Shown: positions 36,680 through 47,027, numbered from the stretch's first letter. The stretch is 64,000 bases of DNA from Gammaproteobacteria bacterium (GCA_004172865.1 SEBV01000003.1:186001-250000); one strand, 5' to 3'. Numbers and translations: made by a program. The notes: generated by a model not told the origin, from the sequence alone.

Positions 36680-37066
36680 TTAAGCAGATACGACTTGTAA
36701 ACCGCCCTGAATATTTAACAAGGTCAAAAACTGATTATGCTGACTTTGCGAATTCACAATTTCGCAGCGCGGTGACAAAGGCGAATTTCCTACCCATTCG
36801 AAACGCCAACGCCAAAATTCCGGATTGGCATGATCACCACGCAACTCCACCATTTCAAAACGACGTGCATCCAACTTAAATAACTCGCGCAACTGAAACG
36901 CAAAATGCTCTGCATTTTTTGCCACCAAGCTCGACGCATGTTGAGCCAAAGTAGTAACGAAAATATATTCACGGCCAAACGCTTGTGAATGAGAAACGGC
37001 TAATTCCAACACTTGGCCTAAACGATTGGCCAAAGAATATTTGCTAAATGAATTTGGTAATGTCAT
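36680..37066 (-). CDS. Hypothetical 128-residue protein
   Basis: No family recognised. ATG 37066 sits nine bases after AAGGA; an ATG at 37075 touches that same AAGGA directly and is less likely. No signal peptide or membrane helix. The chain reads like a small cytosolic alpha/beta domain (LGQVLELAVSHSQAFGREYIF, then FEMVELRGDHANPEFWRWRFEW). It is single, between lnt and ttcA. The real function is unknown. Confidence 0.65.
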   Translation of the reverse strand: MTLPNSFSKYSLANRLGQVLELAVSHSQAFGREYIFVTTLAQHASSLVAKNAEHFAFQLRELFKLDARRFEMVELRGDHANPEFWRWRFEWVGNSPLSPRCEIVNSQSQHNQFLTLLNIQGGLQVVSA

Positions 37067-37421
37067 TACAGGCATTCCTTATTTTTTTTGCTGTTCAAAT
37101 GATATGCATGTCACACAGACCACGGTCCGCCACTAAAATTCCTCGGGCGTTTAAAACGGTGAAAAAGTCTTATACCTGCTTTCGAATATCAGCTCCGACC
37201 TCACACGGGCGCGAAGTCTACGTGGAAAAGATTACAGATCAAATATAATTTTTAGGCTTATCTCTTTTAATCTTAAAAATTAATTTAAGTTCAAAATTTA
37301 AACAGAACTTTACAGATTGTGTTTCTTTCGGTGGCTATTGGGAGATTAATGGGTAACAAGTCTGCGTTACTTCTTACCCATGTTTATTACCCAATTTTTA
37401 AGGTGGGATCAAAGAATCAAC
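37067..37421. other. Spacer between the hypothetical gene and ttcA, with nested inverted repeats
   Basis: About 355 bases. ATGGGTAA (37349-37356) pairs with TTACCCAT (37374-37381), enclosed by ATTGGG (37337-37342) and CCCAAT (37390-37395). There is no T-run, so a simple terminator is unlikely; a small RNA or 3' UTR structure of ttcA is possible. The rest is AT-rich and holds the upstream region of the hypothetical gene. Confidence 0.45.
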
Positions 37422-38330
37422 TTAGAGAATATCGCTAGCGTCCAGAAACTGTACAACACCGGGATTAGGTATAAAAGTCTCAACACTTGCACAGGTGTCC
37501 GTCTCGGTTTGCGGTGCGGCATTTTTTTCCGCATGTAGATCGGTAAAGTTAAATAAGGTGGTATCCGCCAACTGTGAAGGCGACACATTCTTTATGGCTG
37601 AAAACAGTGTTTCAGTACGACCAGGATATTGTTTTTCCCAGGTATTCAACATGTCCTTGATAACCTGGCGCTGCAAATTTTCCTGCGAGCCACAAAGATT
37701 GCAGGGAATAATCGGGAAGCCTTTCAATACGGCAAACTCAATAATGTCCGCCTCGCTGCAGTAGGCCAAAGGGCGAATTAGCACGTTACGTTTATCATCG
37801 GCCAACAACTTTGGCGGCATGGCTTTGAGTTTGCCGCCGTAGAACATATTCAAAAACAAGGTTTCAATAATGTCATCCCGGTGATGCCCCAGCGCCACCT
37901 TGGTAGCGCCAATTTCAGCAGCGAAATCGTATAAAGTGCCGCGACGTAAGCGTGAACACAGTCCGCAGGTGGTTTTACCTTCGGGGATGATTTCCTTAAC
38001 GATGCTATAGGTGTCCTTTTCAATGATGTGAAACGGCACACCTAAGGACGTGAGATACGCGGGCAATACGTGCTCGGGAAAACCCGGCTGCTTTTGATCC
38101 ATGTTTACCGCAACGATTTCAAAATCAATCGGCGCAGTTTTTTGCAGACTGAGCAGGATATCCAGCATGGTGTAGGAGTCTTTGCCGCCAGAAAGGCACA
38201 CCATCACCTTATCGCCTTCTTCAATCATGTTGTAGTCAACAATTGCGGTGCCGACCAAACGGCGCAGGCGCTTTTGCAACTTATTGAATTCCAGACGTTC
38301 CTGACGAACCGGCAGCTCTTTCATAGACAT
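37422..38330 (-). CDS. ttcA: tRNA 2-thiocytidine biosynthesis protein TtcA
   Basis: Iron-sulphur PP-loop enzyme making 2-thiocytidine-32 in tRNA. The PP-loop is SGGKDSYTM, and the cluster cysteines are in [10 protein letters not shown] and [12 protein letters not shown]. 302 residues. Starts ATG 38330 (a second ATG two codons on). Minus-strand TACAAT (38377-38382) followed by GCGCGCC is a likely -10. Confidence 0.95.
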   Translation of the reverse strand: MSMKELPVRQERLEFNKLQKRLRRLVGTAIVDYNMIEEGDKVMVCLSGGKDSYTMLDILLSLQKTAPIDFEIVAVNMDQKQPGFPEHVLPAYLTSLGVPFHIIEKDTYSIVKEIIPEGKTTCGLCSRLRRGTLYDFAAEIGATKVALGHHRDDIIETLFLNMFYGGKLKAMPPKLLADDKRNVLIRPLAYCSEADIIEFAVLKGFPIIPCNLCGSQENLQRQVIKDMLNTWEKQYPGRTETLFSAIKNVSPSQLADTTLFNFTDLHAEKNAAPQTETDTCASVETFIPNPGVVQFLDASDIL

Positions 38331-38376
38331 TAACTCTTACTTAAAACAGGATTCAGCTTTTGCCGAAAAGGCGCGC

Positions 38377-38382
38377 ATTGTA
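38377..38382 (-). promoter_or_regulatory. -10 box of ttcA
   Basis: Minus-strand TACAAT followed by GCGCGCC, about 47 bases before the ttcA start. No clear -35. The surrounding spacer (38331-38663) otherwise holds only the sigma-54 site for the divergent PilZ gene. Confidence 0.5.
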
Positions 38383-38586
38383 CGGATTTTGCGCACGAGA
38401 GGGAATGACTAGCGCTAAGATTCGGCAGCCGCAGCGGCAAATATCGGCAACAAAAGGATGATGCGGGAACTCCCGTAGGAAACATATTTCCGCTCCTAGT
38501 CACCACTTTCATTCACATAACCGATCCGCGCTCAAAAATCATCCTAAGAGACGCCATCTCACTCGTGTATTTGCTGATAGCTCGTC

Positions 38587-38602
38587 TGGCACAGGCCTTG
38601 CT
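38587..38602 (+). promoter_or_regulatory. Sigma-54 promoter of the PilZ gene
   Basis: TGGCACAGGCCTTGCT matches the consensus TGGCAC-N5-TTGCW at every defined base, with GG and GC separated by exactly ten bases. The transcript would start near 38613, giving a leader of about 50 bases. Confidence 0.8.
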
Positions 38603-38663
38603 CTTAGCTAATTAGAAGAATCCTTAATCCATCCAGCGATGGTACGTTCCAGCGGAGTAAAAT

Positions 38664-39488
38664 ATGGCGATCCTACGTTCAGTGTGGCAAAAGCTTTCAG
38701 GTAAAAATCAGCCGAATAATGCGGCCGGCACAGCGCCGTCACCCACACTTTCTCTTGCAAGCGTATCGCCCATTATTAAAGCCGTTAAGGATTCTGTGCC
38801 CGACAAGTACTTACCGCTGTGGCAATTGCTCAGCCAACGCCAAATCATTGAAGTAAAGGTTGAAGGCAGCTCGCTCAGCTATCAAACACTGGTACTGGCG
38901 ATTGATATCCACCGTGGGCTTTTGTGGTTGGATGATCTATTCCCCAAGCAGCACGTGCTTGAAATTGGTGATCGGATTACCTTGCGCCATCATCGCAACG
39001 GCGAGCAGTTGTGTTTTAGTTCGCCGATTTTGGCTTGGGGTAGCAATTACGGTGCGAATGGTTTGGCGATTATGTTGCCTGAGCAACCTGCTTACGTGCC
39101 GCGCCGCCAGTTGCGCCGTGCCGACATGAGTGATAAGCCAAGCGTAAACCTCAAACTGCGCGCTATAGGCCAAGACATTACCTACGGCAGTGTTCTGGAT
39201 ATTTCTGGCGGTGGCTTACGCGCAAGTATTCCCGGCAATATGCTCGGGCAATTGCGTCACGGCGCGCTACTGCCACTTTGTGAGCTTACCCTAAGCGATG
39301 AGCTGACAATCCGCTGCAGCGCGCGCGTTCGCGGCTTCCGTTTACTGCGCATGCCTCATCGTCACACCCAGATTAGCATCGAGTTTGTTGACATTTCACC
39401 GGAACGCCAACAACAGCTGCTGCAATTCATCAATAACATCAACTATCTTTACCAAACTGAAGAAGCGCCGGTATTACGCAGCGCTTAA
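38664..39488 (+). CDS. PilZ-domain c-di-GMP receptor, YcgR-like
   Basis: 274 residues. The N-terminal region (about 45-145) looks like a YcgR-type domain (SYQTLVLAIDIHRGLLWLDDLFP, ERGDRITL-like strand), followed by a PilZ domain with the c-di-GMP signature: RRQLRRADM (RxxxR) and LDISGGGLR (D/NxSxxG). In E. coli YcgR brakes the flagellar motor when c-di-GMP is high. AGCGGAG precedes the ATG. The upstream sigma-54 site ties it to the same RpoN control as flhA. YcgR identity is likely but not proven. Confidence 0.88.
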   Translation: MAILRSVWQKLSGKNQPNNAAGTAPSPTLSLASVSPIIKAVKDSVPDKYLPLWQLLSQRQIIEVKVEGSSLSYQTLVLAIDIHRGLLWLDDLFPKQHVLEIGDRITLRHHRNGEQLCFSSPILAWGSNYGANGLAIMLPEQPAYVPRRQLRRADMSDKPSVNLKLRAIGQDITYGSVLDISGGGLRASIPGNMLGQLRHGALLPLCELTLSDELTIRCSARVRGFRLLRMPHRHTQISIEFVDISPERQQQLLQFINNINYLYQTEEAPVLRSA

Positions 39489-39523
39489 TCAACATGCATC
39501 GGTAAAAAGGATTGTAATAAACC

Positions 39524-39553
39524 CTGACCTGAGCGCACGCTTAAATCTATAAT
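39524..39553 (+). promoter_or_regulatory. Promoter of bioA
   Basis: CTGACC, 18 bases, then a perfect TATAAT (39548-39553). The predicted start lies at the base of the leader hairpin at 39555-39593. Confidence 0.6.
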
Positions 39554-39554
39554 A

Positions 39555-39593
39555 AGGAAAAGAGCTGCATCACTCGCAGCTCATCTGATTCCT
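39555..39593 (+). other. Hairpin in the bioA leader
   Basis: AGGAA (39555-39559) pairs with TTCCT (39589-39593), and inside it GAGCTGC (39562-39568) pairs with GCAGCTC (39576-39582). The AGGA stretch is thus buried, and the structure ends 11 bases before the start codon, which itself lacks a strong ribosome-binding site. Confidence 0.5.
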
Positions 39594-39604
39594 ATGAGTG
39601 CGCT

Positions 39605-40891
39605 ATGTTATCGACTACCGAATTAACCGAACTTGATCGCGAATTTCTTTGGCACCCCTACACTTCTTTCACAAATCCCTCTCCGGTTTTTCCTGTGCGT
39701 CGTGCAAATGGCGTGCATATTGAATTAACAGATGGCAAAAAATTAATTGATGGCATGTCGTCCTGGTGGAGCGTATTGCACGGCTACAATAATCCGGTTA
39801 TCAATAAAGCGATCACCGATCAGCTACATCAATTTGCCCATGTTATGTTCGCTGGTTTTACACATGAACCTGCAGCGAAGCTTGCAAAAACTCTCGTCGA
39901 CATTACGCCTGCCGGATTAAATAAAGTTTTCTTTTCTGATTCAGGTTCAGTCGCCGTTGAAGTCGCGTTAAAAATGGCAATTCAGTTTTGGTACTCTCAA
40001 GGTGAAACTCAACGGACAACATTTTTGGCGCTCAAGCAGGGTTATCACGGCGATACTTTTGGCGCTATGGGCGTGTGTGATCCGCATTCGGGAATGCATC
40101 ACTTATTTCACCAAAGCTTATCCAAGCATTTATTTGCGGATGAACCCAGCAGCAAATTTGATGAAAAATTTGACGAACGCAGCTTTGCAAATTTTTCACA
40201 TTTACTGCAACGCAATCGCCAAAAAATTGCAGCTGTAATATTAGAACCGATTGTGCAAGGCGCAGGCGGCATGCGATTTTATTCACCAGTTTTTTTACAG
40301 CGCGTGCGCGATCTTTGCGATCAAATGAATGTGTTGTTAATTGCCGATGAAATTGCCACCGGCTTTGGTCGCACCGGAAAATTATTTGCTTGCGAACATG
40401 CGAACATAAGCCCGGACATTATGTGCATCGGCAAAGCATTAACAGGCGGCTACTTAACTTTAGCCGCAACGCTCTGTAACGACAAGGTGAGTAACGGCAT
40501 ATGCTCCGGCAATAATAGTGTATTTATGCACGGGCCTACTTTTATGGCGAACCCATTGGCGTGCGCTGCGGCTAACGCAAGTATTGAATTATTATTGAAA
40601 ATGGATTGGCAGAAAAAGGTACATAACATTGAGCAACAGCTAAAACTGGAGTTGGAAATTTGCAGAAATTTACCGGTCGTTGCAGACGTTCGAGTGCTAG
40701 GTGCAATTGGCGTAGTTGAATTGAAAGAGCCTGCAAATGTTGCCGACTTACAACCACAGTTTGTAGAGCTTGGAATTTGGGTTAGACCCTTTGGGAAACT
40801 GGTTTACCTTATGCCGCCATTTATTATTAACGAACATGAGTTGCGCCAGCTCACGTCAGGCGTGCATCAAGTTCTTTCAAAGTTAATGTAG
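39605..40891 (+). CDS. bioA: Adenosylmethionine-8-amino-7-oxononanoate aminotransferase BioA
   Basis: PLP enzyme of biotin synthesis (KAPA to DAPA, SAM as amino donor). Start region DREFLWHPYTSF is typical. GMSSWWSVLHGYNNP, FSDSGSVAVEVALKMA and the PLP-lysine motif CIGKALTGGYLTLAATL are present, as is HGPTFMANPLACAAA. 428 residues. It stands alone; no other bio gene is in the window. It ends at a good terminator. Confidence 0.97.
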   Translation: MLSTTELTELDREFLWHPYTSFTNPSPVFPVRRANGVHIELTDGKKLIDGMSSWWSVLHGYNNPVINKAITDQLHQFAHVMFAGFTHEPAAKLAKTLVDITPAGLNKVFFSDSGSVAVEVALKMAIQFWYSQGETQRTTFLALKQGYHGDTFGAMGVCDPHSGMHHLFHQSLSKHLFADEPSSKFDEKFDERSFANFSHLLQRNRQKIAAVILEPIVQGAGGMRFYSPVFLQRVRDLCDQMNVLLIADEIATGFGRTGKLFACEHANISPDIMCIGKALTGGYLTLAATLCNDKVSNGICSGNNSVFMHGPTFMANPLACAAANASIELLLKMDWQKKVHNIEQQLKLELEICRNLPVVADVRVLGAIGVVELKEPANVADLQPQFVELGIWVRPFGKLVYLMPPFIINEHELRQLTSGVHQVLSKLM

Positions 40892-40922
40892 AAAAATTAT
40901 ATTTCACTAAAAATAAACCAAT

Positions 40923-40950
40923 AAAAAAGGAGACAAATGTCTCCTTTTTT
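40923..40950. terminator. Bidirectional terminator between bioA and trpS
   Basis: AAAAAAGGAGAC / GTCTCCTTTTTT with loop AAAT. Confidence 0.92.
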
Positions 40951-40966
40951 ATTGCGCGTTTAACAT

Positions 40967-41974
40967 CTATTGAATTTTCTTGATGCCTACCGCAGCGCGA
41001 ACTTTTTCCAATAATGGTTTGCTGTGAGCGCGGGCTTTTTCTGCGCCTATCTGTAAAACTTCTTCGATGTGTTTTGGGTTTGCCATTAACGCTTCGTATT
41101 TTTCACGAGCATCGCCGACTTTATCATTGATCAACTCAAATAATTGCTTCTTCGCTTCGCCCCAGGCAATGCCTTCAGAAAATGCCTGACGCATTTGTGC
41201 GGTTTGCTCAGCGGTTGCAAATGCCTGCCAAATTTGAAATACCGTAGAGGTATCCGCATCTTTCGGCTGCCTTGGCTCCAGCAAATTAGTAACAATTTTA
41301 TTAATGGATTTTTTTAATTGTTTTTCCGGTAAAAATAATGGAATCGTATTGCCATAACTTTTACTCATTTTGCGCCCATCCAAACCTTGCAGCACTGCAA
41401 CATTTTCATCGACTAATGCTTCCGGCAATACAAAATGTTCGCCGTAATGATGATTAAAACGCGCTGCAATATCGCGAGCCATTTCGATGTGTTGAATTTG
41501 ATCTTTACCCACCGGTACCTTGTGAGCATTGAACATTAAAATATCTGCAGCCATTAAAATTGGGTAGGAATATAAACCCATGGTGATGCCAAGATCTGCG
41601 TCATCACCCGCCGCAAGATTTGCATCTACCGATGCTTTGTATGCGTGCGCGCGGTTCATTAAACCTTTTGCGGCCATGCAGGTTAGCATCCAACACAACT
41701 CAGGAATTTCGGGCACATCAGATTGGCGATAAAAAATAGCGTTATCGGTATTCAAACCCAAGGCCAACCACGTCGCCGCAATTTCGCGGGTTGATTGATG
41801 AACCAAAGCTGGATCATGGCATTTAATCAGCGCATGAAAATCGGCGAGAAAATAAAAGGATTGCACATCCGCTCGCTCACTGGCTTCAATCGCCGGGCGT
41901 ATGGCGCCCACATAATTACCTAAATGAGGAGTTCCGGTAGTGGTAATGCCGGTAAGAACACGCTGCTTGCTCAT
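40967..41974 (-). CDS. trpS: Tryptophanyl-tRNA synthetase
   Basis: Class I synthetase charging tRNA-Trp. The HIGH-like motif is [12 protein letters not shown] and the KMSKS motif is intact ([10 protein letters not shown]). 335 residues, standard. Preceded on the minus strand by TATAAT (42079-42084). Confidence 0.97.
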   Translation of the reverse strand: MSKQRVLTGITTTGTPHLGNYVGAIRPAIEASERADVQSFYFLADFHALIKCHDPALVHQSTREIAATWLALGLNTDNAIFYRQSDVPEIPELCWMLTCMAAKGLMNRAHAYKASVDANLAAGDDADLGITMGLYSYPILMAADILMFNAHKVPVGKDQIQHIEMARDIAARFNHHYGEHFVLPEALVDENVAVLQGLDGRKMSKSYGNTIPLFLPEKQLKKSINKIVTNLLEPRQPKDADTSTVFQIWQAFATAEQTAQMRQAFSEGIAWGEAKKQLFELINDKVGDAREKYEALMANPKHIEEVLQIGAEKARAHSKPLLEKVRAAVGIKKIQ

Positions 41975-42058
41975 GGGTTCACTTCTTATAATCGTCGAAT
42001 TTACAAACGTAAATTGCGGTGGGGAAATTAAATTAAACAGCAGTCACACGAAACAATG

Positions 42059-42084
42059 GCCGCTAAATCTGAAGCGGCATTATA
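42059..42084 (-). promoter_or_regulatory. -10 box of trpS with adjoining hairpin
   Basis: Minus-strand TATAAT (42084-42079) is followed at once by GCCGCT / AGCGGC (loop of 8, 42059-42078), so the 5' end of the trpS leader can fold. No clear -35. Confidence 0.5.
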
Positions 42085-42147
42085 CAGACAAGCCGTAAAC
42101 TTTAGTGCAAGTCCGCTGTAAAAATAACAATCTGAAACTAGCACTGA

Positions 42148-43191
42148 TTATTTGTTGGCCACTTGATGCAAGCTGGCTTCCTGCAAAATTAAGGCTTCGT
42201 AGCCCGCTTGATTTAACAGTTGCGCTGCAACATCCGCACGACGACCTGCATCATCAGTAACCACGTATGTTTGCGATTGCTCCAAGGTCGGCAAACTTTT
42301 ACGCAACTGACTTAAGGGAATACTTCGGCTTTGGGGAACGGATTGGAAACGTCTTTCTTGCGGTAAACGCACATCAATAATTTGATAGGGCGTTGTCGAA
42401 TCGAGATTTTTAGTCAGATCTTCGTAAGATATAAAACGGCGCACTGGCTCTTGCAATAAAGTGACAAAATCACTTTTTTCCAAACACATAAGCTTGCCGG
42501 GCGTTAACATTTTTACTGTGGCGTTACGCGTCGTATCGCCAACCAACGCTTCTTCGCCAAAATAATCGCCAGGACGCAATGCCGCTAAGATATTGCCTTG
42601 TTTATCCAACACTTTGGCGCTGCCGGCTTCCAATACGTAAAAAAATTCACCGCGCTCGCCTTCTTTAATAACAATTTCGTCGGCAGCAACTTTTTGCGAT
42701 TTGAAACGTAAAAATAATTGACGAATATTACCGGGCGGAATTTTATTGAAAAATGGTGATTGCAATAAACTCGACATCCAATCGCCTTCTTCAGCGTCTT
42801 CAAATTCCGAATGTTCGTGCTGAACTTCTGCGGAGTCATCATTGCTTTCACTCCACGCCAATACCAAATCTGAAAAATCACTTTCTACCGCAAGCATTAC
42901 TACTGGAGATTTTGCGACGGCTGAAACAGTTGTAGGTGATGTGCTATTGATGGGAACTTTGCAGTTGTCCTCTTCACAGTCAACCGAGGTAATTGAGAAT
43001 TGAGAATCGATTAAATCAATATTTCCGCTCACTAAATAAAGCGACTCGTTAAGTTCGCGGCCACGTTTAAAAATAATAGTTCCTTTGCTGTATTCCTTTA
43101 AGCTGGCCTTCTCAATTACCTTGGATAAATATTCAAATGCCAAGGTATTGAAAGGAGAAAATCTGGCCAGAAGTTCAAGTGAGAGTGTCAT
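42148..43191 (-). CDS. Double cyclic-nucleotide-binding protein with degenerate rhodanese domain
   Basis: 347 residues. The N-terminal part (~15-120) is a diverged CNB/cNMP domain (KGTIIFKRGRELNESLYLVSG). The second (~150-260) is clearer (VIKEGERGEFFYVLEAGSA, LRPGDYFGEEALVGDTTRNAT). A rhodanese-like domain follows (YQIIDVRLPQERRFQSVPQS). The catalytic loop reads DDAGRR at 313-318, with Asp at 313 where active rhodaneses have Cys, so sulphurtransferase activity is unlikely. An acidic loop separates the two CNB domains. There is no HTH, so it is not a CRP-like regulator. Function unknown; a c-AMP/c-di-GMP sensor is an inference. Confidence 0.85.
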   Translation of the reverse strand: MTLSLELLARFSPFNTLAFEYLSKVIEKASLKEYSKGTIIFKRGRELNESLYLVSGNIDLIDSQFSITSVDCEEDNCKVPINSTSPTTVSAVAKSPVVMLAVESDFSDLVLAWSESNDDSAEVQHEHSEFEDAEEGDWMSSLLQSPFFNKIPPGNIRQLFLRFKSQKVAADEIVIKEGERGEFFYVLEAGSAKVLDKQGNILAALRPGDYFGEEALVGDTTRNATVKMLTPGKLMCLEKSDFVTLLQEPVRRFISYEDLTKNLDSTTPYQIIDVRLPQERRFQSVPQSRSIPLSQLRKSLPTLEQSQTYVVTDDAGRRADVAAQLLNQAGYEALILQEASLHQVANK

Positions 43192-43371
43192 AAAATTGCT
43201 CGCGAATTATTTTTTCTAATAATCGGCAAATTATAAACAGCTCGTGCTGAAAGCGGCGACAACTTGCCAAGTCTTAGTACCAAGTCACACTCAATTCGGA
43301 CAAAAGCCCCTATTCAAAGTTCAAAGCCGGATTTTAAGCGCAAACTCAACGAAAGTTAGGCGCAAAAATCA

Positions 43372-44703
43372 CTATTTAAAATTCAGCAACTCAAGTGACT
43401 GGTAAAAAGCGGTTGCCACTTTGTAGAGATAATAAGCATCGGCGACACCCGCTGTTTCACGAATGGAATGCATGGCAAAAGTGGGTACACCGACATCAAT
43501 TGTTTTGACGCCAACTTCTGACGCAACGATAGGCCCAATAGTGCTGCCACAACCCATATCAGTACGCGCAACAAAAACTTGTACGGGCACCTGATTTTGC
43601 TCACACAACCAATGGAAAAATCCGCTAGTCTCACTGGTGGTGGCGTAGCGTTGATTTGCATTAACTTTTACCACAGGGCCGCGATTTAAAATAGGGCCGT
43701 GATTTTCATCATGTCTATCAATAAAGTTGGGATGCACACCGTGCGCGTTATCAGCAGAAATCATCAGCGAACGCTCTATTACACGTATGCGCGTTTCAGT
43801 CTCTGGAATAAGGCGCTCTAAAAATTGTTGCAGCATTGGGCCTTTGGCACCGCAACAAGATGTGCTGCCAACTTCTTCGTGATCGGTACAAATTAATAAA
43901 CTTGAAACACTATCGTCCGCTTGCAGAATCGCTTTGAGACCAACAAAACAACTCAGCAAATTATCAAGCCGCGCGCTGGCGATAAAATCCTGCTGAAAAC
44001 CTACAATCGCAGGTGCTTGGGTGTCGTATAAACTGATTTCAAAATCCAGCACGGACACTGCATCAATTTGTGGATGCTGTTGTTTTATTTGCGCCAACAA
44101 AATAGATTTAAAATTAGGTGCAAGTGTCTGCTCGGGCCCGAGTTGCAATAACACAGGCACAATATCTTTTTGTGGATTTATAGTGCGGCTGTTATTAACT
44201 TCGCGATCCAAATGAATCGCCAAACTTGGAATGCTCACTACCGCCTGTTTAAAATCAATAAGAGTGCTGGCAATTTTATTTTCGCTGGTTTTAAAAGTTA
44301 CACGGCCAGCCAAGGATAAATCGCGATCAAACCAGGGCGACAGCAAAGCACCGCCGTAAACTTCAACGCCTAATTGCAAATAACCTTTTCGGTTTAATTC
44401 CGGTTGCGGTTTTACTTTCAAACAGGGGCTATCGGTGTGCGCACCGAGCATACGAATGCCGGTTTCCAGAAGATCTTTTTTCCCGTAAACAAATGCAATG
44501 ATTGAAGATTCATTTCGCTTGATGTAATAACGCTTACCCGCTTGCAAATTCCACGCAGCGGCTTCATCCAACTCTTCGAAACCTGCCGCTACTAATTGAT
44601 TCGCGATGGAATTTGCCGCGTGAAATGCGGTGGGAGAAGACTGAATGAATGAGAGCAACTCCTGATTGAATTGCGATTGAGATTCAGATGAAATTTGGCT
44701 CAT
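43372..44703 (-). CDS. apeB: M18 aminopeptidase
   Basis: Zinc metallopeptidase of the aspartyl aminopeptidase family. Metal ligands lie in [14 protein letters not shown] and in [17 protein letters not shown]; the C-terminal [13 protein letters not shown] supplies the final His. 443 residues. Cytoplasmic. Named apeB after the M18 family; the substrate range is not readable. Confidence 0.92.
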   Translation of the reverse strand: MSQISSESQSQFNQELLSFIQSSPTAFHAANSIANQLVAAGFEELDEAAAWNLQAGKRYYIKRNESSIIAFVYGKKDLLETGIRMLGAHTDSPCLKVKPQPELNRKGYLQLGVEVYGGALLSPWFDRDLSLAGRVTFKTSENKIASTLIDFKQAVVSIPSLAIHLDREVNNSRTINPQKDIVPVLLQLGPEQTLAPNFKSILLAQIKQQHPQIDAVSVLDFEISLYDTQAPAIVGFQQDFIASARLDNLLSCFVGLKAILQADDSVSSLLICTDHEEVGSTSCCGAKGPMLQQFLERLIPETETRIRVIERSLMISADNAHGVHPNFIDRHDENHGPILNRGPVVKVNANQRYATTSETSGFFHWLCEQNQVPVQVFVARTDMGCGSTIGPIVASEVGVKTIDVGVPTFAMHSIRETAGVADAYYLYKVATAFYQSLELLNFK

Positions 44704-44753
44704 AGCATTTGACTCAAAATTGGTTAGTAAACTTCGTTCAATAAATTTTGAAA

Positions 44754-45467
44754 TTAACTGTCGATTGCTTTGGTTCTAATGCGTTCACGCTTTTTCCATG
44801 ATACTGAATCGCGTAGATAAACAGGTTGTGCATCCAGAATCGATAATAAATTTCCTTTCTTAAATTCCTCCAACGCCAAGACTAAAATATCTTTTGCATG
44901 AGGATGAACATCTTGAACCACAGTAGCGGGAATAATATTTTGCAGATCGGCGTAATGCCAGCCGGGACCGATGGCGATAAGTTGTTTTGCTAAATTGGCG
45001 ATAACGTGTTGCTCACCCACTTCTGCGGGCTTCATCACATGCTCATCTGTTAAGGCTTGCGGAGATGTTTCTGCGCTAAACAAGCCCCAATAAATTTCAT
45101 CCATACGAGCATCGAGCGCAGCCAAAATCGGCAGCGAATTATCGGGATGAGCCGCAATAAAACCCTGCGCCATAGCTTGCAAAGTTGATACGGAAATTAC
45201 CGGTAAATTCGCACCAAATGCCAAGCCCTGAACCACCCCCATACAAATTCGCAAACCGGTAAAGGAACCAGGGCCGCGACCAAACGCAATTGCATCCAAA
45301 TCTTGCAACTTACAATTTGCTGCCTGCAAAATTTCATCGACCATGGGTAGCAAACGTTGGGTGTGACTTTTCGCGGCCAATTCAAAAATGTGACTGCTTG
45401 TTCCATCGACATAAAGCGCAACGGAGCACGCGTCAGTGGAAGCATCTAGCGCTAAAATTTTGGTCAT
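44754..45467 (-). CDS. tsaB: tRNA threonylcarbamoyladenosine synthesis protein TsaB
   Basis: Partner of TsaD/TsaE in forming t6A37. The ASKHA-type N-terminus [15 protein letters not shown] and [20 protein letters not shown] are characteristic. ATG 45467 gives 237 residues and matches the family start; the frame stays open upstream to 45545 but those residues are unrelated. It follows adk, with adk's terminator between them. Confidence 0.95.
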   Translation of the reverse strand: MTKILALDASTDACSVALYVDGTSSHIFELAAKSHTQRLLPMVDEILQAANCKLQDLDAIAFGRGPGSFTGLRICMGVVQGLAFGANLPVISVSTLQAMAQGFIAAHPDNSLPILAALDARMDEIYWGLFSAETSPQALTDEHVMKPAEVGEQHVIANLAKQLIAIGPGWHYADLQNIIPATVVQDVHPHAKDILVLALEEFKKGNLLSILDAQPVYLRDSVSWKKRERIRTKAIDS

Positions 45468-45510
45468 TAATGAGTAACCGTACGTCTTAATCAAATAAAA
45501 ATTTCGATAA

Positions 45511-45539
45511 AAAAATAGGCTCACTGGGAGCCTATTTTT
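45511..45539. terminator. Terminator after adk
   Basis: AAAAATAGGCTC / GAGCCTATTTTT with a 5-base loop, just beyond the adk stop on the minus strand. Confidence 0.88.
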
Positions 45540-45558
45540 ATTCACCGGTTCGCAACAT

Positions 45559-46236
<678 letters not shown>

Positions 46237-46378
46237 TTAGCCTTTAAAGCCAGGTTTCCCCGATGCCTATGGCCATCTTATAAATGCCAACGCGCACGCA
46301 AAAAAGTACTGGTAAAAAGGCGCTACGATACACGCCCGAGCAGGCAATCACAACCTTAAGGCGTGGTATGGGGCGATA

Positions 46379-46395
46379 TGTTTAGAGTCTAAACA
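46379..46395. promoter_or_regulatory. 17-base palindrome upstream of the Lrp-type gene
   Basis: TGTTTAGAGTCTAAACA is a perfect palindrome around a central G. It lies 57 bases upstream of the proposed -35, suitable for an activator or autoregulator. Confidence 0.5.
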
Positions 46396-46451
46396 CCAAG
46401 ATGGGTTGAGAGCTAGAAAGCTGGGCATTAATTACACACTTCGAGAATTGG

Positions 46452-46480
46452 TTGGCTTAAAGTCGTCCTATTTGTATTGT
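46452..46480 (+). promoter_or_regulatory. Promoter of the Lrp/AsnC-type gene
   Basis: TTGGCT, 17 bases, TATTGT; leader of about 50 bases. Confidence 0.5.
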
Positions 46481-46538
46481 ATTTGTAGAGACTTCATCCT
46501 ACAATTTTGCCAAATCCGATAATTGAGAGGACAAAATT

Positions 46539-47009
46539 GTGGCTTCTAACGTAGAACTTGATGATTACGACCGTAAAATCCTACGGGCCTTACAAGAAAA
46601 TGCCGATTTTTCTATGGCGGACTTGGGCAACCTAATCGGCCTCTCACATACGCCCTGTTGGCGCCGCCTGAAGCGCCTTGAAACTGAGGGCGTTATTCGC
46701 GGAAAAGTGACACTGCTGGATGCCAAAAAAATCGATTTGGGAGTTAGAGTTCACGCATTTGTGACTGCCAAAAATCACGATGAAGAAGCGCTAAGCGCTT
46801 TCGAAGCTGCCGTACAATCCATCCCTGAAATTGTTGAATGCTACTCCACCAGCGGCGATAAAGATTACGTGCTGCAAATTGTGATTAACAGTGTGGAAGA
46901 GTATGAACAGCTCTTACGCAAAACGCTGCTAAAGCTTCCCAACGTGGGCAGCATTCACTCGACCTTTTCGCTCAAACAGATCAAATATACGACGCAATTG
47001 CCTATCTAA
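46539..47009 (+). CDS. Lrp/AsnC family transcriptional regulator
   Basis: 156 residues: N-terminal helix-turn-helix (LDDYDRKILRALQENADFS, LIGLSHTPCWRRLKRLE) and C-terminal RAM/AsnC domain (EIVECYSTSGDKDYVLQIV). Such proteins sense amino acids. GTG start with GAGAGG eight bases upstream. It resembles the Lrp-like regulators of amino-acid catabolism, but no target operon adjoins it. Confidence 0.9.
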   Translation: MASNVELDDYDRKILRALQENADFSMADLGNLIGLSHTPCWRRLKRLETEGVIRGKVTLLDAKKIDLGVRVHAFVTAKNHDEEALSAFEAAVQSIPEIVECYSTSGDKDYVLQIVINSVEEYEQLLRKTLLKLPNVGSIHSTFSLKQIKYTTQLPI

Positions 47010-47027
47010 TCCAGACTCAACTGCAAT

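Noticed and set aside
38330-38512. 60-codon frame just upstream of ttcA
   Set aside because: It overlaps the ttcA promoter and shows no recognisable protein; probably chance.
39501-39530. Possible BirA (biotin) operator ahead of bioA
   Set aside because: TTGTAA is present but the inverted partner at the right distance is not.
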